This document shows, one piece after another, positions 1 to 10,017 of a stretch of DNA of 64,000 nucleotides. Origin of the DNA: Artemisia argyi (lineage: Eukaryota > Streptophyta > Magnoliopsida > Asterales > Asteraceae). Location of the stretch: positions 168,460,218 through 168,524,217 of the forward strand of contig CM060704.1 in the NCBI GenBank assembly GCA_030686995.1, given 5' to 3'. Each line of letters begins with the position of its first letter. Positions within the stretch are counted from its first letter, which is position 1. The notes below the pieces were generated by a model. The model ran no database searches. It was not told the origin of the DNA and saw only the letters and a program-made list of their open reading frames with translations. A program made the translations under genes and the position numbers.

Positions 1-2585
1 TTTTTGCCAATATTACTTTAATGGGGTATGATACATCTGAACAAAAAGTCACTTTTAGAAAAGGATGCTTTTGTCCCCATTGGAGATTTTTAATTCATAC
101 TCTTTTACATTGCCTAAGTCCTAAGAAAACTTCTTATGAACAATTTGCATCAACCATGGCATATCCTTTGGTTTGTTTGGAAACAGATAGGACTTTCAAT
201 TTTTCAAAGTTTATTTTCAATAATATGAAAGGCAATGTAAAGAGTCCATATAAATTTTTGCTGTATCGAAGGTTTGTGCAAGCAGTGTTAAATGAGTTTC
301 AACTGCAACCTCACAAAAGAATTTATGAACCTTCCACTCTTAAGCCAAAAGTGTTTCAAAATATGTCTAAGGCTTCAGAACTTTGGAATGGACAGGTTCA
401 TCCACTTTTCCCTCAAATGCTTGCTAAAATTTCTCAAGTACAGGGTGAGGATGCATCCATCCCAGCTGCATCTCAAAACACACCCAATATTGTTGTTCCA
501 CCAATTCAACATACCCCTGAAGTCACTCACACTTATGAGCGAAGGTCTAAACAGCCAACGCATCTGAACATTGCATGTTGCTGAGCCTGTTGGTTTAGGA
601 ACAAGCAGTGGTGGTTCATGGCTTCCTCCTAGTCCAACTATGGAAGAGTCTGAAACCATGCCTCATCTCTCCCAGCAGGTTACACAGTTGGAAGTGATGA
701 AGGCAGTGTGCAACAAAATGAATTGATGGATATTTGTACAAATTTAGTCAAATAGGTTCAAGCTCTGGAGAAAGATCTGGCACAGACTAAAGAACAACAT
801 GCCACAGAGCTGAATACATTGAAGGATGAGATTCACAAATTGCAGAATGAAGTTGAGAATCTCAAGAAGAAAAGCTCTCAGGTTGTATTATCATCATCTT
901 CACCCTCAGATGAGTTCTCTGCAAGTTCTAGTAAAGTTTTGGGAGATTCTTCCAAACAGGGGAGGAAAATAGATGCAGAGCTTAAGGGGAGGAGTAAAAA
1001 TTTTGATAAAGATTTTGCTGACCTAAGTTATTCTGATGATGCTCAAGCAAAAGATGATGATGCTGAGACTGAGGGGAGGAAATTGGATTTTGAAGATATG
1101 GATGCTAATGCAGGTTTTAACTTTGATGATTTAGTTGGAACTGCTCAACCAATTTCCACTGAAGCAGAACAAGTTCCCACTGATCAACCAATTACCACTG
1201 CAAGTGAAAATGTTCCCACTGCTACTCAAGAACTTACCACTGCAGAGGAAGAAGCTGCCAGAAGAAGATCAGTTAAAGGAAAGGCTATTGAAATTGCTTC
1301 AGATCAAAAGACAAGAAAGATTTCTAAGTTTGAACAAGCTCAGATTGATTTTGATGCAAGGTTAGCAGAGCAACAACAAGCTGAATAGTATGAAAGAAAG
1401 AAAAAGATTAAGGAAGATGAAGTTGCTAGCTTTATGGAAGAAACTAGGTTGGATAAACTTGAAGCTGTTATGGCAGAACCTATTTCAAGTATCTCACCAA
1501 CTGTCATGCATGAGAAACCTCCATTGTTCACTTATGTGCCTATAGAAGAAGAGATTGATTACTTGATTAACAATGATCAAATAATTAGGAAGAAGGCTAT
1601 TGAATTGATTGCAAATACAACCTTGGATGAAGAACAAAGGTCTGCTCAACTTAAAGATTTCATTCAAATGAAGAATCAGCAGGCTCTTGATGAAATCATT
1701 GGGGATGTAAGAAAAGGTCAAAAGAAGCCAAGAAAACCTACAAAGGCACAGATTATCTCTGAGATGAAGACTTTTTGTTGTCATGTTGGTAATATGAAGA
1801 TGGGTCAATTCAAAGGAATGTCACATGATCAGATTGAAGGTATTTACTACAGAATCAAAAGACAAGATAGTAAATTCATTCCAATGGATCAAGAACCATT
1901 ATCTATGAAGACAAAAAGGACTGGAGTGAGTCTTGAATCAAAAGAAGCAAAGAAGTTGAAGACTCAGAAATCATCTCAAGCAGAAGAAGGTCCTAGCAAT
2001 TTGACTGAAGAGCAAGTTACAAATATGTTGTTCATAGAAACTTATGTACTTAATATTGAACCTCTACAAGCAAAATATCCAGTAGTTGGTTGGGAAATCT
2101 TTTCTGATAATTTTGGTGCTGCTTGGAAGATCATCAGAAATGGAAGTGTCACAAACATCTGCAGAGACTTTGAAGACATTGTTAGATGCTGTGATAGAGA
2201 AGATTTGGATACTTTGTGGAGAATTGTTCAAGATCAGTTTAAGAAGGAAGAACTTGTTGATGTCAAAGCTAAGGAGTTATGGGTTCACTTCATAAGATTA
2301 TATGAACCTGATCCAAGTGATAGGTATTGGAGATTTGAAGCTCATGGTACAAGAACTTTGTGGAAATTCTATGATTTAAGTTCTGTGCATCATGTTTCTA
2401 CTCAAGATGGAATTGATGTTTTTATGCTGGCTGAGAAAGAATATCCATTGAGAGCTGGAGTATTGAAAGTGATGTTGACAGAAAAGCTTAGATGTTGGGA
2501 AAGAACTGAAGTCATAGATGATTTGATACAAAGGATTTATAATCAAAGTGTGAGAGCTGATAAAGGGTTATTAAGAAGAAGATAA
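1..2585 (+). pseudogene. Copia accessory ORF, copy A (degenerate, 5' end outside window)
   Basis: Three consecutive open blocks (21-584, 819-1388, 1434-2585) together form the long accessory protein found downstream of pol in some Asteraceae Copia elements. Public entries for such proteins often carry misleading names such as 'synaptobrevin, longin-like'. The first block holds the conserved region with the HCLSPKKTSYEQF and TFNFSKFIF motifs. The middle block is acidic and Ser/Thr-rich with a coiled-coil start. The last block is charged and ends in a Trp/Arg-rich domain. Lesions are a small rearrangement near 560, a CAG to TAG stop near 755, a 7-nt deletion near 664, and a GAG to TAG stop at about 1386. 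The first three are shared with copy B, and copy C lacks them. The function of the protein is unknown; the family assignment is from memory of sequence motifs. Confidence 0.75.
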
Positions 2586-2657
2586 GTGTTTGGAAGAATT
2601 CCTATATCCTCATGTTTAATGAATACTTGAAGAAACTTATTGATTTATGTATTAATC

Positions 2658-2674
2658 ATAAGTTAGGGGAGGAT
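2658..2674 (+). other. Polypurine tract of copy A
   Basis: The purine-rich run AGTTAGGGGAGGAT lies directly before TGTTGGGAATTATACTAAC, the start of an LTR (TG...). This is the standard plus-strand priming layout at the 3' end of a Copia internal region. The mirror copy lies at 2815-2831 on the minus strand. Confidence 0.7.
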
Positions 2675-2814
2675 TGTTGGGAATTATACTAACATGCAAG
2701 TACAATCTTCTGGGAATTGGGAATTATACAACTGCATAAGTTACAACTGCAGAAGATTGTACTTGCAACTGGGAATTATACTAACAGTTGTAACAGTTAG
2801 TATAATTCCCAACA
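2675..2814. other. Palindrome centre: two LTR heads and filler
   Basis: The 140 bp begin TGTTGGGAATTATACTAAC and end with its exact reverse complement, so two LTR starts meet head to head. Between them, GGGAATTATAC-type words recur (2679, 2719, 2770), and an 18-bp inverted pair (2695-2712 with 2750-2767) is nested on a different axis. No full LTR is present on either side. Confidence 0.85.
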
Positions 2815-2903
2815 ATCCTCCCCTAACTTATGATTAATACATAAATCAATAAGTTTCTTCAAGTATTCATTAAACATGAGGATATGGGAATTCTTCCAAA
2901 CAC

Positions 2904-5828
2904 TTATCTTCTTCTTAATAACCCTTTATCAGCTCTCACACTTTGATTATAAATCCTTTGTATCAAATCATCTATGACTTCAGTTCTTTCCCAACATCTA
3001 AGCTTTTCTGTCAACATCACTTTCAATACTCCAGCTCTCAATGGATATTCTTTCTCAGCAAGCATAAAAACATCAACTCCATCTTGAGTAGAAACATGAT
3101 GCACAGAACTTAAATCATAGAATTTCCACAAAGTTCTTGTACCATGAGCTTCAAATCTCCAATACCTATCACTTGGATCAGGTTCATATAATCTTCTGAA
3201 GTGAACCCATAACTCCTTAGCTTTGACATCAACAAGTTCTTCCTTCTTAAACTGATCTTGAACAATTCTCCACAAAGTATCCAAATCTTTTCTATCACAG
3301 CATCTAACAATGTCTTCAAAGTCTCTGCAGATGTTTGTGACACTTCCATTTCTGATGATCTTCCAAGCAGCACCAAAATTACCAGAAAAGATTTCCCAAC
3401 CAACTACTGGATATTTTGCTTATAGAGGTTCAATATTAAGTACATCAGTTTCTATGAACAACATATTTGTAACTTGCTCTTCAGTCAACTTGCTAGGACC
3501 TTCTTCTGCTTGACATGATTTCTGAGTCTTCAACTTCTTTGCTTCTTTTGATTCAAGACTCATTCCAGTCCTTTTTGTCTTCATAGATAATGGTTCTTGA
3601 TCCATTGGAATGAATTTACTATATTGTCTTTTGGTTCTGTAGTAAATACCTTCAATCTGATCATGTGACATTCCTTTGAATTGACCCATCTTCATATTAC
3701 CAACATGACAACAAAAAGTCTTCATCTCAGAGATAATATGTGCCTTTGTAGGTTTTCTTGGCTTCTTTTGACCTTTTCTTACATCCCCAATGATTTCATC
3801 AAGAGCCTGCTGATTCTTCATTTGAATGAAATCTTTAAGTTGAGCAAACCTTTGTTCTTCACCCAAGGTTGTATTTGCAATCAATTCAATAGCCTTCTTC
3901 CTAATTATTTGATCATTGTTAATCAAGTAATCAATCTCTTCTTCTGTAGGCACATAAGTGAACAATGGAGGTTTCTCATGCATGACAGTTGGTGAGATAC
4001 TTGAAATAGGTTCTGCCATAACACCTTCAAGTTTATCCAACCTAGTTGCTTCCATAAAGCTAGCAACTTCATCTTCCTTAATCTTTTTCTTTCTTTCATA
4101 CTCTTCAGCTTGTTGTTGCTCTGCTTACCTTGCATCAAAATCAATCTGAGCTTGTTCAAACTTAGAAATCTTTCTTGTCTTTTGATCTGAAGCAATTTCA
4201 ATAGCCTTTCCTTTAACTGATCTTCTTCTGGCAGCTTCTTCCTCTGCAGTGGTAAGTTCTTGAGTAGCAGTGGGAACATTTTCACTTGCAGTGGTAATTG
4301 GTTGATCAGTGGGAACTTGTTCTGCTTCAGTGGAAATTGGTTGAGCAGTTCCAACTAAATCATCAAAGTTAAAACCTGCATTAGCATCCATATCTTCAAA
4401 ATCCAATTTCCTCCCCTCAGTCTCAGCATCATCATCTTTTGCTTGAGCATCATCAGAATAACTTAGGTCAGCAAAATCTTTATCAAAATTTTTACTCCTC
4501 CCCTTAAGCTCTGCATCTATTTTCCTCCCCTGTTTGGAAGAATCTCCCAAAACTTTACTAGAACTTGCAGAGAACTCATCTGAGGGTGAAGATGATGATA
4601 ATACAACCTGAGAGCTTTTCTTCTTGAGATTCTCAACTTCATTCTGCAATTTGTGAATCTCATCCTTCAATGTATTCAGCTCTGTGGCATGTTGTTCTTT
4701 AGTCTGTGCCAGATCTTTCTCCAGAGCTTGAACCTATTTGACTAAATTTGTACAAATATCCATCAATTCATTTTGTTGCACACTGCCTTCATCACTTCCA
4801 ACTGTGTAACCTGCTGGGAGAGATGAGGCATGGTTTCAGACTCTTCCATAGTTGGACTAGGAGGAAGCCTTGAACCACCACTGCTTGTTCCTAAACCAAC
4901 AGGCTCAGCAACATGCAATGTTCAGATGCGTTGGCTGTTTAGACCTTCGCTCATAAGTGTGAGTGACTTCAGGGGTATGTTGAATTGGTGGAACAACAAT
5001 ATTGGGTGTGTTTTGAGATGCAGCCGGGATGGATGCATCCTCACCCTGTACTTGAGAAATTTTAGCAAGCATTTGAGGCAAAAGTGGATGAACCTGTCCA
5101 TTCCAAAGTTCTGAAGCCTTAGACATATTTTGAAACACTTTTGGCTTAAGAGTGGAAGGTTCATAAATTCTTTTGTGAGGTTGCAGTTGAAACTCATTTA
5201 ACACTGCTTGCACAAACCTTGGATACAACAAAAATTTATATGGACTCTTTACATTGCCTTTCATATTATTGAAAATAAACTTTGAAAAATTGAAAGTCCT
5301 ATCTGTTGCCAAACAAACCAAAGGATAAGCCATGGTTGATGCAAATTGTTCATAAGAAGTTTTCTTAGGACTTAGGCAATGTAAAAGAGTATGGATTAAA
5401 AATCTCCAATGGGGACAAAAGCATCCTTTTCTAAAAGTGACTTTTTGTTCAGATGTATCATACCCCATTAAAGCAATATTGGCAAAAATATCTGAATTAG
5501 GTAATGTGATGATACCATTGAGATCATCCAATTGGAGAATTCTCCTCAAGGATGACTCAGTAACATCAATAGTTACCCCATCAACTGTGGCTCTTAAAGC
5601 ATCCACAGATTCTTGTGTGTCTCCCTGTTCAAGAGTTATGGACTCCACAGTATTCCAGAACTGTTTGATATGAGAGACATAGATTGTGGGATTAATAGTT
5701 AAGGCATACCTTATATGAGTTGTGTTTAGAAAATCCACAATCTGGTGAAAAACAGGGCCACTCTTCTCATTCGACTTTTGTAAGTAGGCCACTTGGTTGT
5801 GCTCCTCGACAAAGTTTAGAATCGCCAT
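2904..5828 (-). pseudogene. Copia accessory ORF, copy B (degenerate)
   Basis: This is the inverted twin of copy A and includes the 5' end. I place the start at the Met at 5828 (M-A-I-L-N-F...), as in related proteins; an upstream in-frame Met at 5879 adds 17 hydrophobic residues. Open blocks are 5879-4905, 4670-4125, 4055-3420 and 3284-2904. Private lesions are a CAA to TAA stop at about 3421 and a TTA to TAA stop at about 4128. The latter lies close to, but is not the same as, the TAG of copy A, which is an intact GAG here. Shared lesions with copy A are the rearranged sequence around 4920, the TAG near 4735 and the 7-nt deletion near 4825. The two copies therefore derive from one already broken template. 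Confidence 0.75.
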
Positions 5829-6510
5829 GATATTTGTGAAAAAGAGAATGAAAGTGTTAGTAATCAAGATAAAAAGCAAACCGTATAATAATCAATTTAT
5901 ACTAATAGGGTTTGAGGAGGTTGCGCAATGTGAATTATCTTTAGTAAGAATTATCTTTGGAAAAAGAATAATTTAAAATAAGTAAGTAGATAATTCACAA
6001 AAGATTTTACCCTATTAATAAGGAATGACGGTTATTTTACAACGGCTAGTAAAAAATTGGATTACTGACACAACAGTTGTAACGGCTAGTCATCAGTGGA
6101 AAAATTACTCATGCAGTGGTAACTGATGAACTAGCAGTGGTAAAATTTTCACAAAAATATCAAAGAGCAGTGGTGAATAAAACATGAAAATTTGCTGCTC
6201 TTATCATAGTTTTTAGCAAACTATCAGCTATCAACGGATTTGATATGTCTTTACCATTAGCCGTTTGCTATGGACTAGCCAACTCTTGATCACATGGATG
6301 TATTGTGAGTTGATAACCTAGTTTTTGGTAAACTATCAACCATAAACGGATTTGTTAAGTCTTTACCAGTAGCCGTTTGCTCTGGACTAGTTGATTCTTA
6401 TGTTGATTAGACATGGTGAATCAATAACCATTTGTTGTGTGTCTATGATACACACCTTATTACTCCAATGATATGGGTTGAATACTGCAACACAAGATAA
6501 ACATCAACTT
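5829..6510 (-). mobile_element. Non-coding leader upstream of accessory ORF B
   Basis: This 680 bp is the reverse complement of about 12790-13514 upstream of copy C and shows the same small indels throughout. It contains several CAGTGG(T/A)AA words (about 6091, 6114, 6134, 6167) and two diverged copies of a ~100-bp unit ('aaactatcarc...aacggatttg', about 6220-6290 and 6335-6395). A TATA-like TATAAAT lies about 60-70 bp before the ORF start, near 5893. It is probably the internal promoter or leader of the accessory ORF. Confidence 0.65.
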
Positions 6511-6666
6511 AACCCATAGAGATTAACCCAAAGTAACTTTTTAACCAAGTTACTATTCAAAAATATCTTCCAAAAAGTCAACCCGATAATTACCAAATTT
6601 ACTCCTCCAACCTACCAAAACAGATAGAAGTAAATAGCCTTCATTAATTATCATAACGCCTAACCT

Positions 6667-6680
6667 TGGCTTATATAATC
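6667..6680 (+). promoter_or_regulatory. Probable TATA box for the ORF at 6772
   Basis: GGCTTATATAATCACC lies about 95-105 bp upstream of an ATG. It is followed by a C/A-rich leader that includes AAACCCTAA, as is typical of plant 5' UTRs. Confidence 0.4.
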
Positions 6681-6771
6681 ACCCCCAAACTACACATCTC
6701 AGACACCAATTAACCAAAAATAATCTTTCCAAACCCTAATTTCCCAATTAACCCAATTCTCCACCAAAATC

Positions 6772-7220
6772 ATGTCATCAAACCCAGAAACCTCTAATCA
6801 AAAATCTTCTTCTTCATCATCAGAAGAAGATTTACCACCATATCCATGGGGCTTGAGAATTCTGACTATGAGAGAGAAATGGAGAGACGATGGGACATAC
6901 AAGAAAGACAATGGAATGCACATAGGAAGGGTGAATCAAGCCATGTTCCTAATCCTGCTGAGAGAGAGCTTGTCTCTCCCTTCATCTGTACCTCTGATGA
7001 AGACTCTTCAGAGGAAGAAAATGAAGATCCAACCTTTCTTCCTCCTTCCACACCAGAGAGATCTCAATCAAGATCAAGTAAGAGAGATCTATCTCTCCCA
7101 ACATCATCAAATTTGGTGTTGGATCTTCCTGCTCCAGAACCTGTTCTACCTCATCAAGGACATATTAGACAGAGCAAGAAGGCTGAGAGCATACGTAAGG
7201 GAAAGGAGAAGCTGAAGTAG
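6772..7220 (+). pseudogene. Frameshifted Ser/Glu-rich ORF of unknown function
   Basis: The first 27 residues (Met-Ser-Ser-Asn-Pro..., a Ser run, then EEDLPPYPWG) are in one frame. The convincing continuation (acidic SDEDSSEEENED, SQSRSSKRDLSLP, basic C-terminus ending in Lys) is in another, so a one-base shift near 6848 joins them. Low-complexity, charged, with no recognisable domain. It runs opposite to the flanking Copia fragments and has its own TATA-like site, so it may be a captured or host-derived gene, or an antisense ORF of the element. The region is absent upstream of copy C. Confidence 0.45.
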
Positions 7221-7775
7221 ATGATTGAGGAATGTTGCCATGGACCAAAGTTCTTGAGTATTTTCTTGACTTTGGTACTTGAGCATTTTCACAGTCTTCC
7301 TTCTCTTCTTTCTCCATTTTCATCTTCAGCTTCATCATTGTACTTGTCATAGCCTCAAGTATTTTGTAATAATTGATAGAAGCTAGGAGTACTTAATTAG
7401 CCAAATGTTTAGGAATGGTCTTTGTAATTCAGTTGGAACTTTGAATGTAAGCTGTAACTTGTTTCTTTGGATGAAAAGATCTTCTTGAATTAATCAATTT
7501 GTGTAAGGTCTTCAGCATAATTATCTTATCAGTAAAAACCATGTTCAACATACTTGACCACATTCCCTTGGCTATGGCTCTTGGTGACTTTAACATACAA
7601 CTTAAAATCTCATAACATTTGCAGAACAGACATAAAACATACACATACACCAAACAACTTGCAAACATATTGATGGGACAATTTTATAACTCAAAAAGTA
7701 TATAATAACCAAGTCATTCACAATCTTGTTTAACATTAGTAGTCTATGAATGTCCCTGCACACAAAATAAAGGAA
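7221..7775. other. No gene seen
   Basis: AT-rich sequence between the Ser-rich ORF and the gag fragment. I see no coding potential and no clear repeat. In a complete Copia element, protease, integrase, reverse transcriptase and RNase H would lie between gag and the accessory ORF; none of them is here. Confidence 0.5.
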
Positions 7776-9497
7776 TTAGTTCCTTTTGGGGACCCAAGCC
7801 ACAAATGACTTGGATCTGCCTCGTGTATCAATATAATTATATCTATCAAAGGTCATTGATACACCATTGGGATTGTTTGAGGTGATGGTTCCTTTTGGTT
7901 TCCATTCCCAACGAGCTGAGGCCTTAACAGCATTTCCCACATTTACCCTTTTCTTGTTAACAGACCTACCAGTGGTAACTTTTGGCCTTGCAGTGGTAAC
8001 TGCTGCCTTAGCAGTGGAAACTGCTGGCTTAGAAATTTTTGGTACCCACTTCTGATTATGGTTAACTTTCTTTTCAAAATAGATCTTTTTCCCTGTTTGA
8101 TTAGATTTAACAAAAGTAGTAACAGGGGGATTAGGGTAAACTCTGTTTTTATTTCTGGCAGTGGCAACTGCTGGTCTAGCAGTGGAAATAGGTTTAATTC
8201 CAGAATGAAGCAAAACAGACCTGGGAATCATCTTGCTAAATGGATTTGGGTGAGTTAAGTTATTAGCATTGTATCTATTCACCCATGTATTCCCAAACAC
8301 TTCCCTTCTTCCCAAGTGGTAGGTACAGCCTTTAGCTAAATGGTCAAAGCTACCACATATATGACAGGGTTTGTTATTGAACACAAAGTCACTACCGTAT
8401 TGCCTAGATTTGACATGATTCCAACTCCTCATATTACCCCTAGGAGTTGGTGACCTACTTCTGTACATCTCTGCATATCTAGTAGTGGGCCTAGTGAAAT
8501 TAGGTTGTGACCTAGGCTTCTCTTTGACTACATCAGGAATACTTTTCTTAACCTCCACTTTAACATTCTCAGGAACACTAGGTTTAGACTCAACATTTAG
8601 ATTTTCATCTTTAAGGGATGAGTCACTAGCACTATCAAATACATCAACCTCAACCTGAACCTTTTCAATTTCAACTGGTTTAACAAATTTTGGTCCATAG
8701 GTCATGGTTGGTTCCTGGAATTCTTCTAAACTTGTGTGAGCTAAGTAAATGCCAGGAGGTGCTGGAACACCTCTTAGAGGTGGTGGAACAGTTTTGTATC
8801 CAAGACCTGATTTAGCTTTGCTCACAATTTGGGCTTCCCAAATTTTATCAATACTCTTGGATTGATGATCCAGTGTTTGCTTAGTTATCATTATATTTTC
8901 ACTAGCCACTTTAACCTTTTCTAGTTCTTCTCTAAGAACCTTATTAATAGCAACCTGATAATCTAAGTCTCTTCTTAATACTGCAATATCATCATTGAAC
9001 TTAGATTCATTTGCCCTATAATGCTTTAATTGTGTTTCTAAAACTCCTAGGCCTCTTTTATGATTTGATAAGTTATAATTAGTATGAGTTAAATCTATGT
9101 GTTGCTCATTAAATTGTGCTTTAAGTTTCTCATACTCTTTTAAGGCCTTACAGGATTTAGAACAAGCATTATCAATTTGTACCTCAGAGTCAGAAAAAGC
9201 CATTAGTGCAAGCTCTGTAGCAACCATTGCAGACTCTGAATCACCATCCTCTTCCTTAGTCATAAAGCTTCAATCAAAGCTCACTCCATCAATGGCCAAT
9301 AGCCCCTTTGGCTCATCAGTAGTAGGTTCCTTCTTCTTGTCCTGCTTGTACCAAGTTGACCTGTTATCAGACTTCCTTGGCTTCCTACACTCTCTGGCAA
9401 AGTGCCCCTTCTTATGACACTTGTAGCACTCCACCTTCTTTTTGTCAAAACCTACTGTTTCATTGCCACTGATGTTGATCTTTCTTCCAGTCAACAT
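7776..9497 (-). pseudogene. gag: Copia gag, N-terminally truncated, one nonsense codon
   Basis: Two blocks (9497-9270 and 9263-7776) lie in the same frame and are separated by a single TGA in the context S-F-D-stop-S-F-M, most simply a TGG to TGA change. Block 1 carries a CCHC zinc knuckle, CYKCHKKGHFAREC. Block 2 begins with a long coiled coil (roughly residues 35-150) and later has a second knuckle, CHICGSFDHLAKGC. The rest is basic and Thr/Ala-rich with repeated AVxTA units, ending ...VAWVPKRN, which I recall as the usual end of this gag ORF. The N-terminal UBN2-type region is missing: the primer-binding site at 9509 is joined almost directly to the first knuckle. Pol is absent downstream. 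Confidence 0.85.
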
Positions 9498-9508
9498 GCC
9501 CCTGAAGT

Positions 9509-9519
9509 CTCTGATACCA
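9509..9519 (-). other. Primer-binding site, initiator tRNA-Met
   Basis: The minus strand reads TGGTATCAGAG, complementary to the 3' end of plant initiator tRNA-Met, two bases from the LTR boundary at 9522. Confidence 0.85.
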
Positions 9520-9521
9520 CA

Positions 9522-10017
9522 TGTTAAGATCGTTTATAGCTCGAGGTTGTTTAGACCTCATCTAGGGATTGCACAATAATAAAGATAAAGAACACGATAC
9601 GCAGCGGAATAAACAAACACATCATTATTATTGCTAACAAGGTTTCTCGTCATCATCTCTACTCTAACATACATCAAAGCCCCAATACTACGTGATCAAG
9701 TGTAGCACGGTTACACACTAACAGCGATCTAAGATCGTTGAGGCTTAACACTAATCACCCTAGACGTTTTCCCATAAAACGTCTCTACACACACACACCT
9801 TTCTAGGTTTACATTGTGACACACATGAATGAATAAACCTATTCCCTGTATTCTCTTTATATAATAGAGAACTAGGGTTACAAAATACTACGAAGGACTA
9901 TATTGAAATAACTTCTTTGTAAAGCAAGTCCTTTGTCTTTTGCATTCTTCACTTTGTCATCATAAGTCCTTTATCTTTCATATTTTGTCAATATCAACTT
10001 AAGTATAATTCCTAACA
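9522..10017 (-). mobile_element. Copia LTR (minus orientation), 496 bp
   Basis: On the plus strand it starts TGTTAAG and ends CCTAACA, so the minus strand reads TGTTAGG...CTTAACA. It has a primer-binding site at its 3' side (9509) and a polypurine tract at its 5' side (10018). A TATA box lies near 9855-9863 (TATATAAAG on the minus strand). The U3 half (about 9785-10017) is nearly identical to that of the LTR at 14642, while the R/U5 half is strongly diverged. CGCAGCGGAA at 9600-9609 is a 10-nt match to the D-arm of initiator tRNA-Met, antisense to the element RNA. Confidence 0.85.

Larger units (their letters stand above)
1..5489. repeat. Giant inverted repeat (two ~2.7 kb arms, ~100 bp spacer)
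   Basis: The left arm (window start to about 2693) is the reverse complement of the right arm (2796 to about 5489). Paired positions sum to 5489 at both ends checked: 21 pairs with 5468, and 2693 pairs with 2796, so net indels are near zero. The arms differ by only scattered substitutions. Each arm carries the 3' half of a Copia element: accessory ORF, polypurine tract and LTR start. The left arm runs off the window, so the true palindrome may be longer. Confidence 0.95.

Noticed and set aside
1150..1250. CRISPR-like array in the repeated CCACTG words
   Set aside because: Spacing is irregular, the unit is only ~11 bp, and this is a plant nuclear retroelement.
21..5879. Synaptobrevin/longin identity of the accessory ORFs
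   Set aside because: Such names are attached to similar plant proteins in databases, but I see no longin fold or SNARE motif; the context is clearly retrotransposon.
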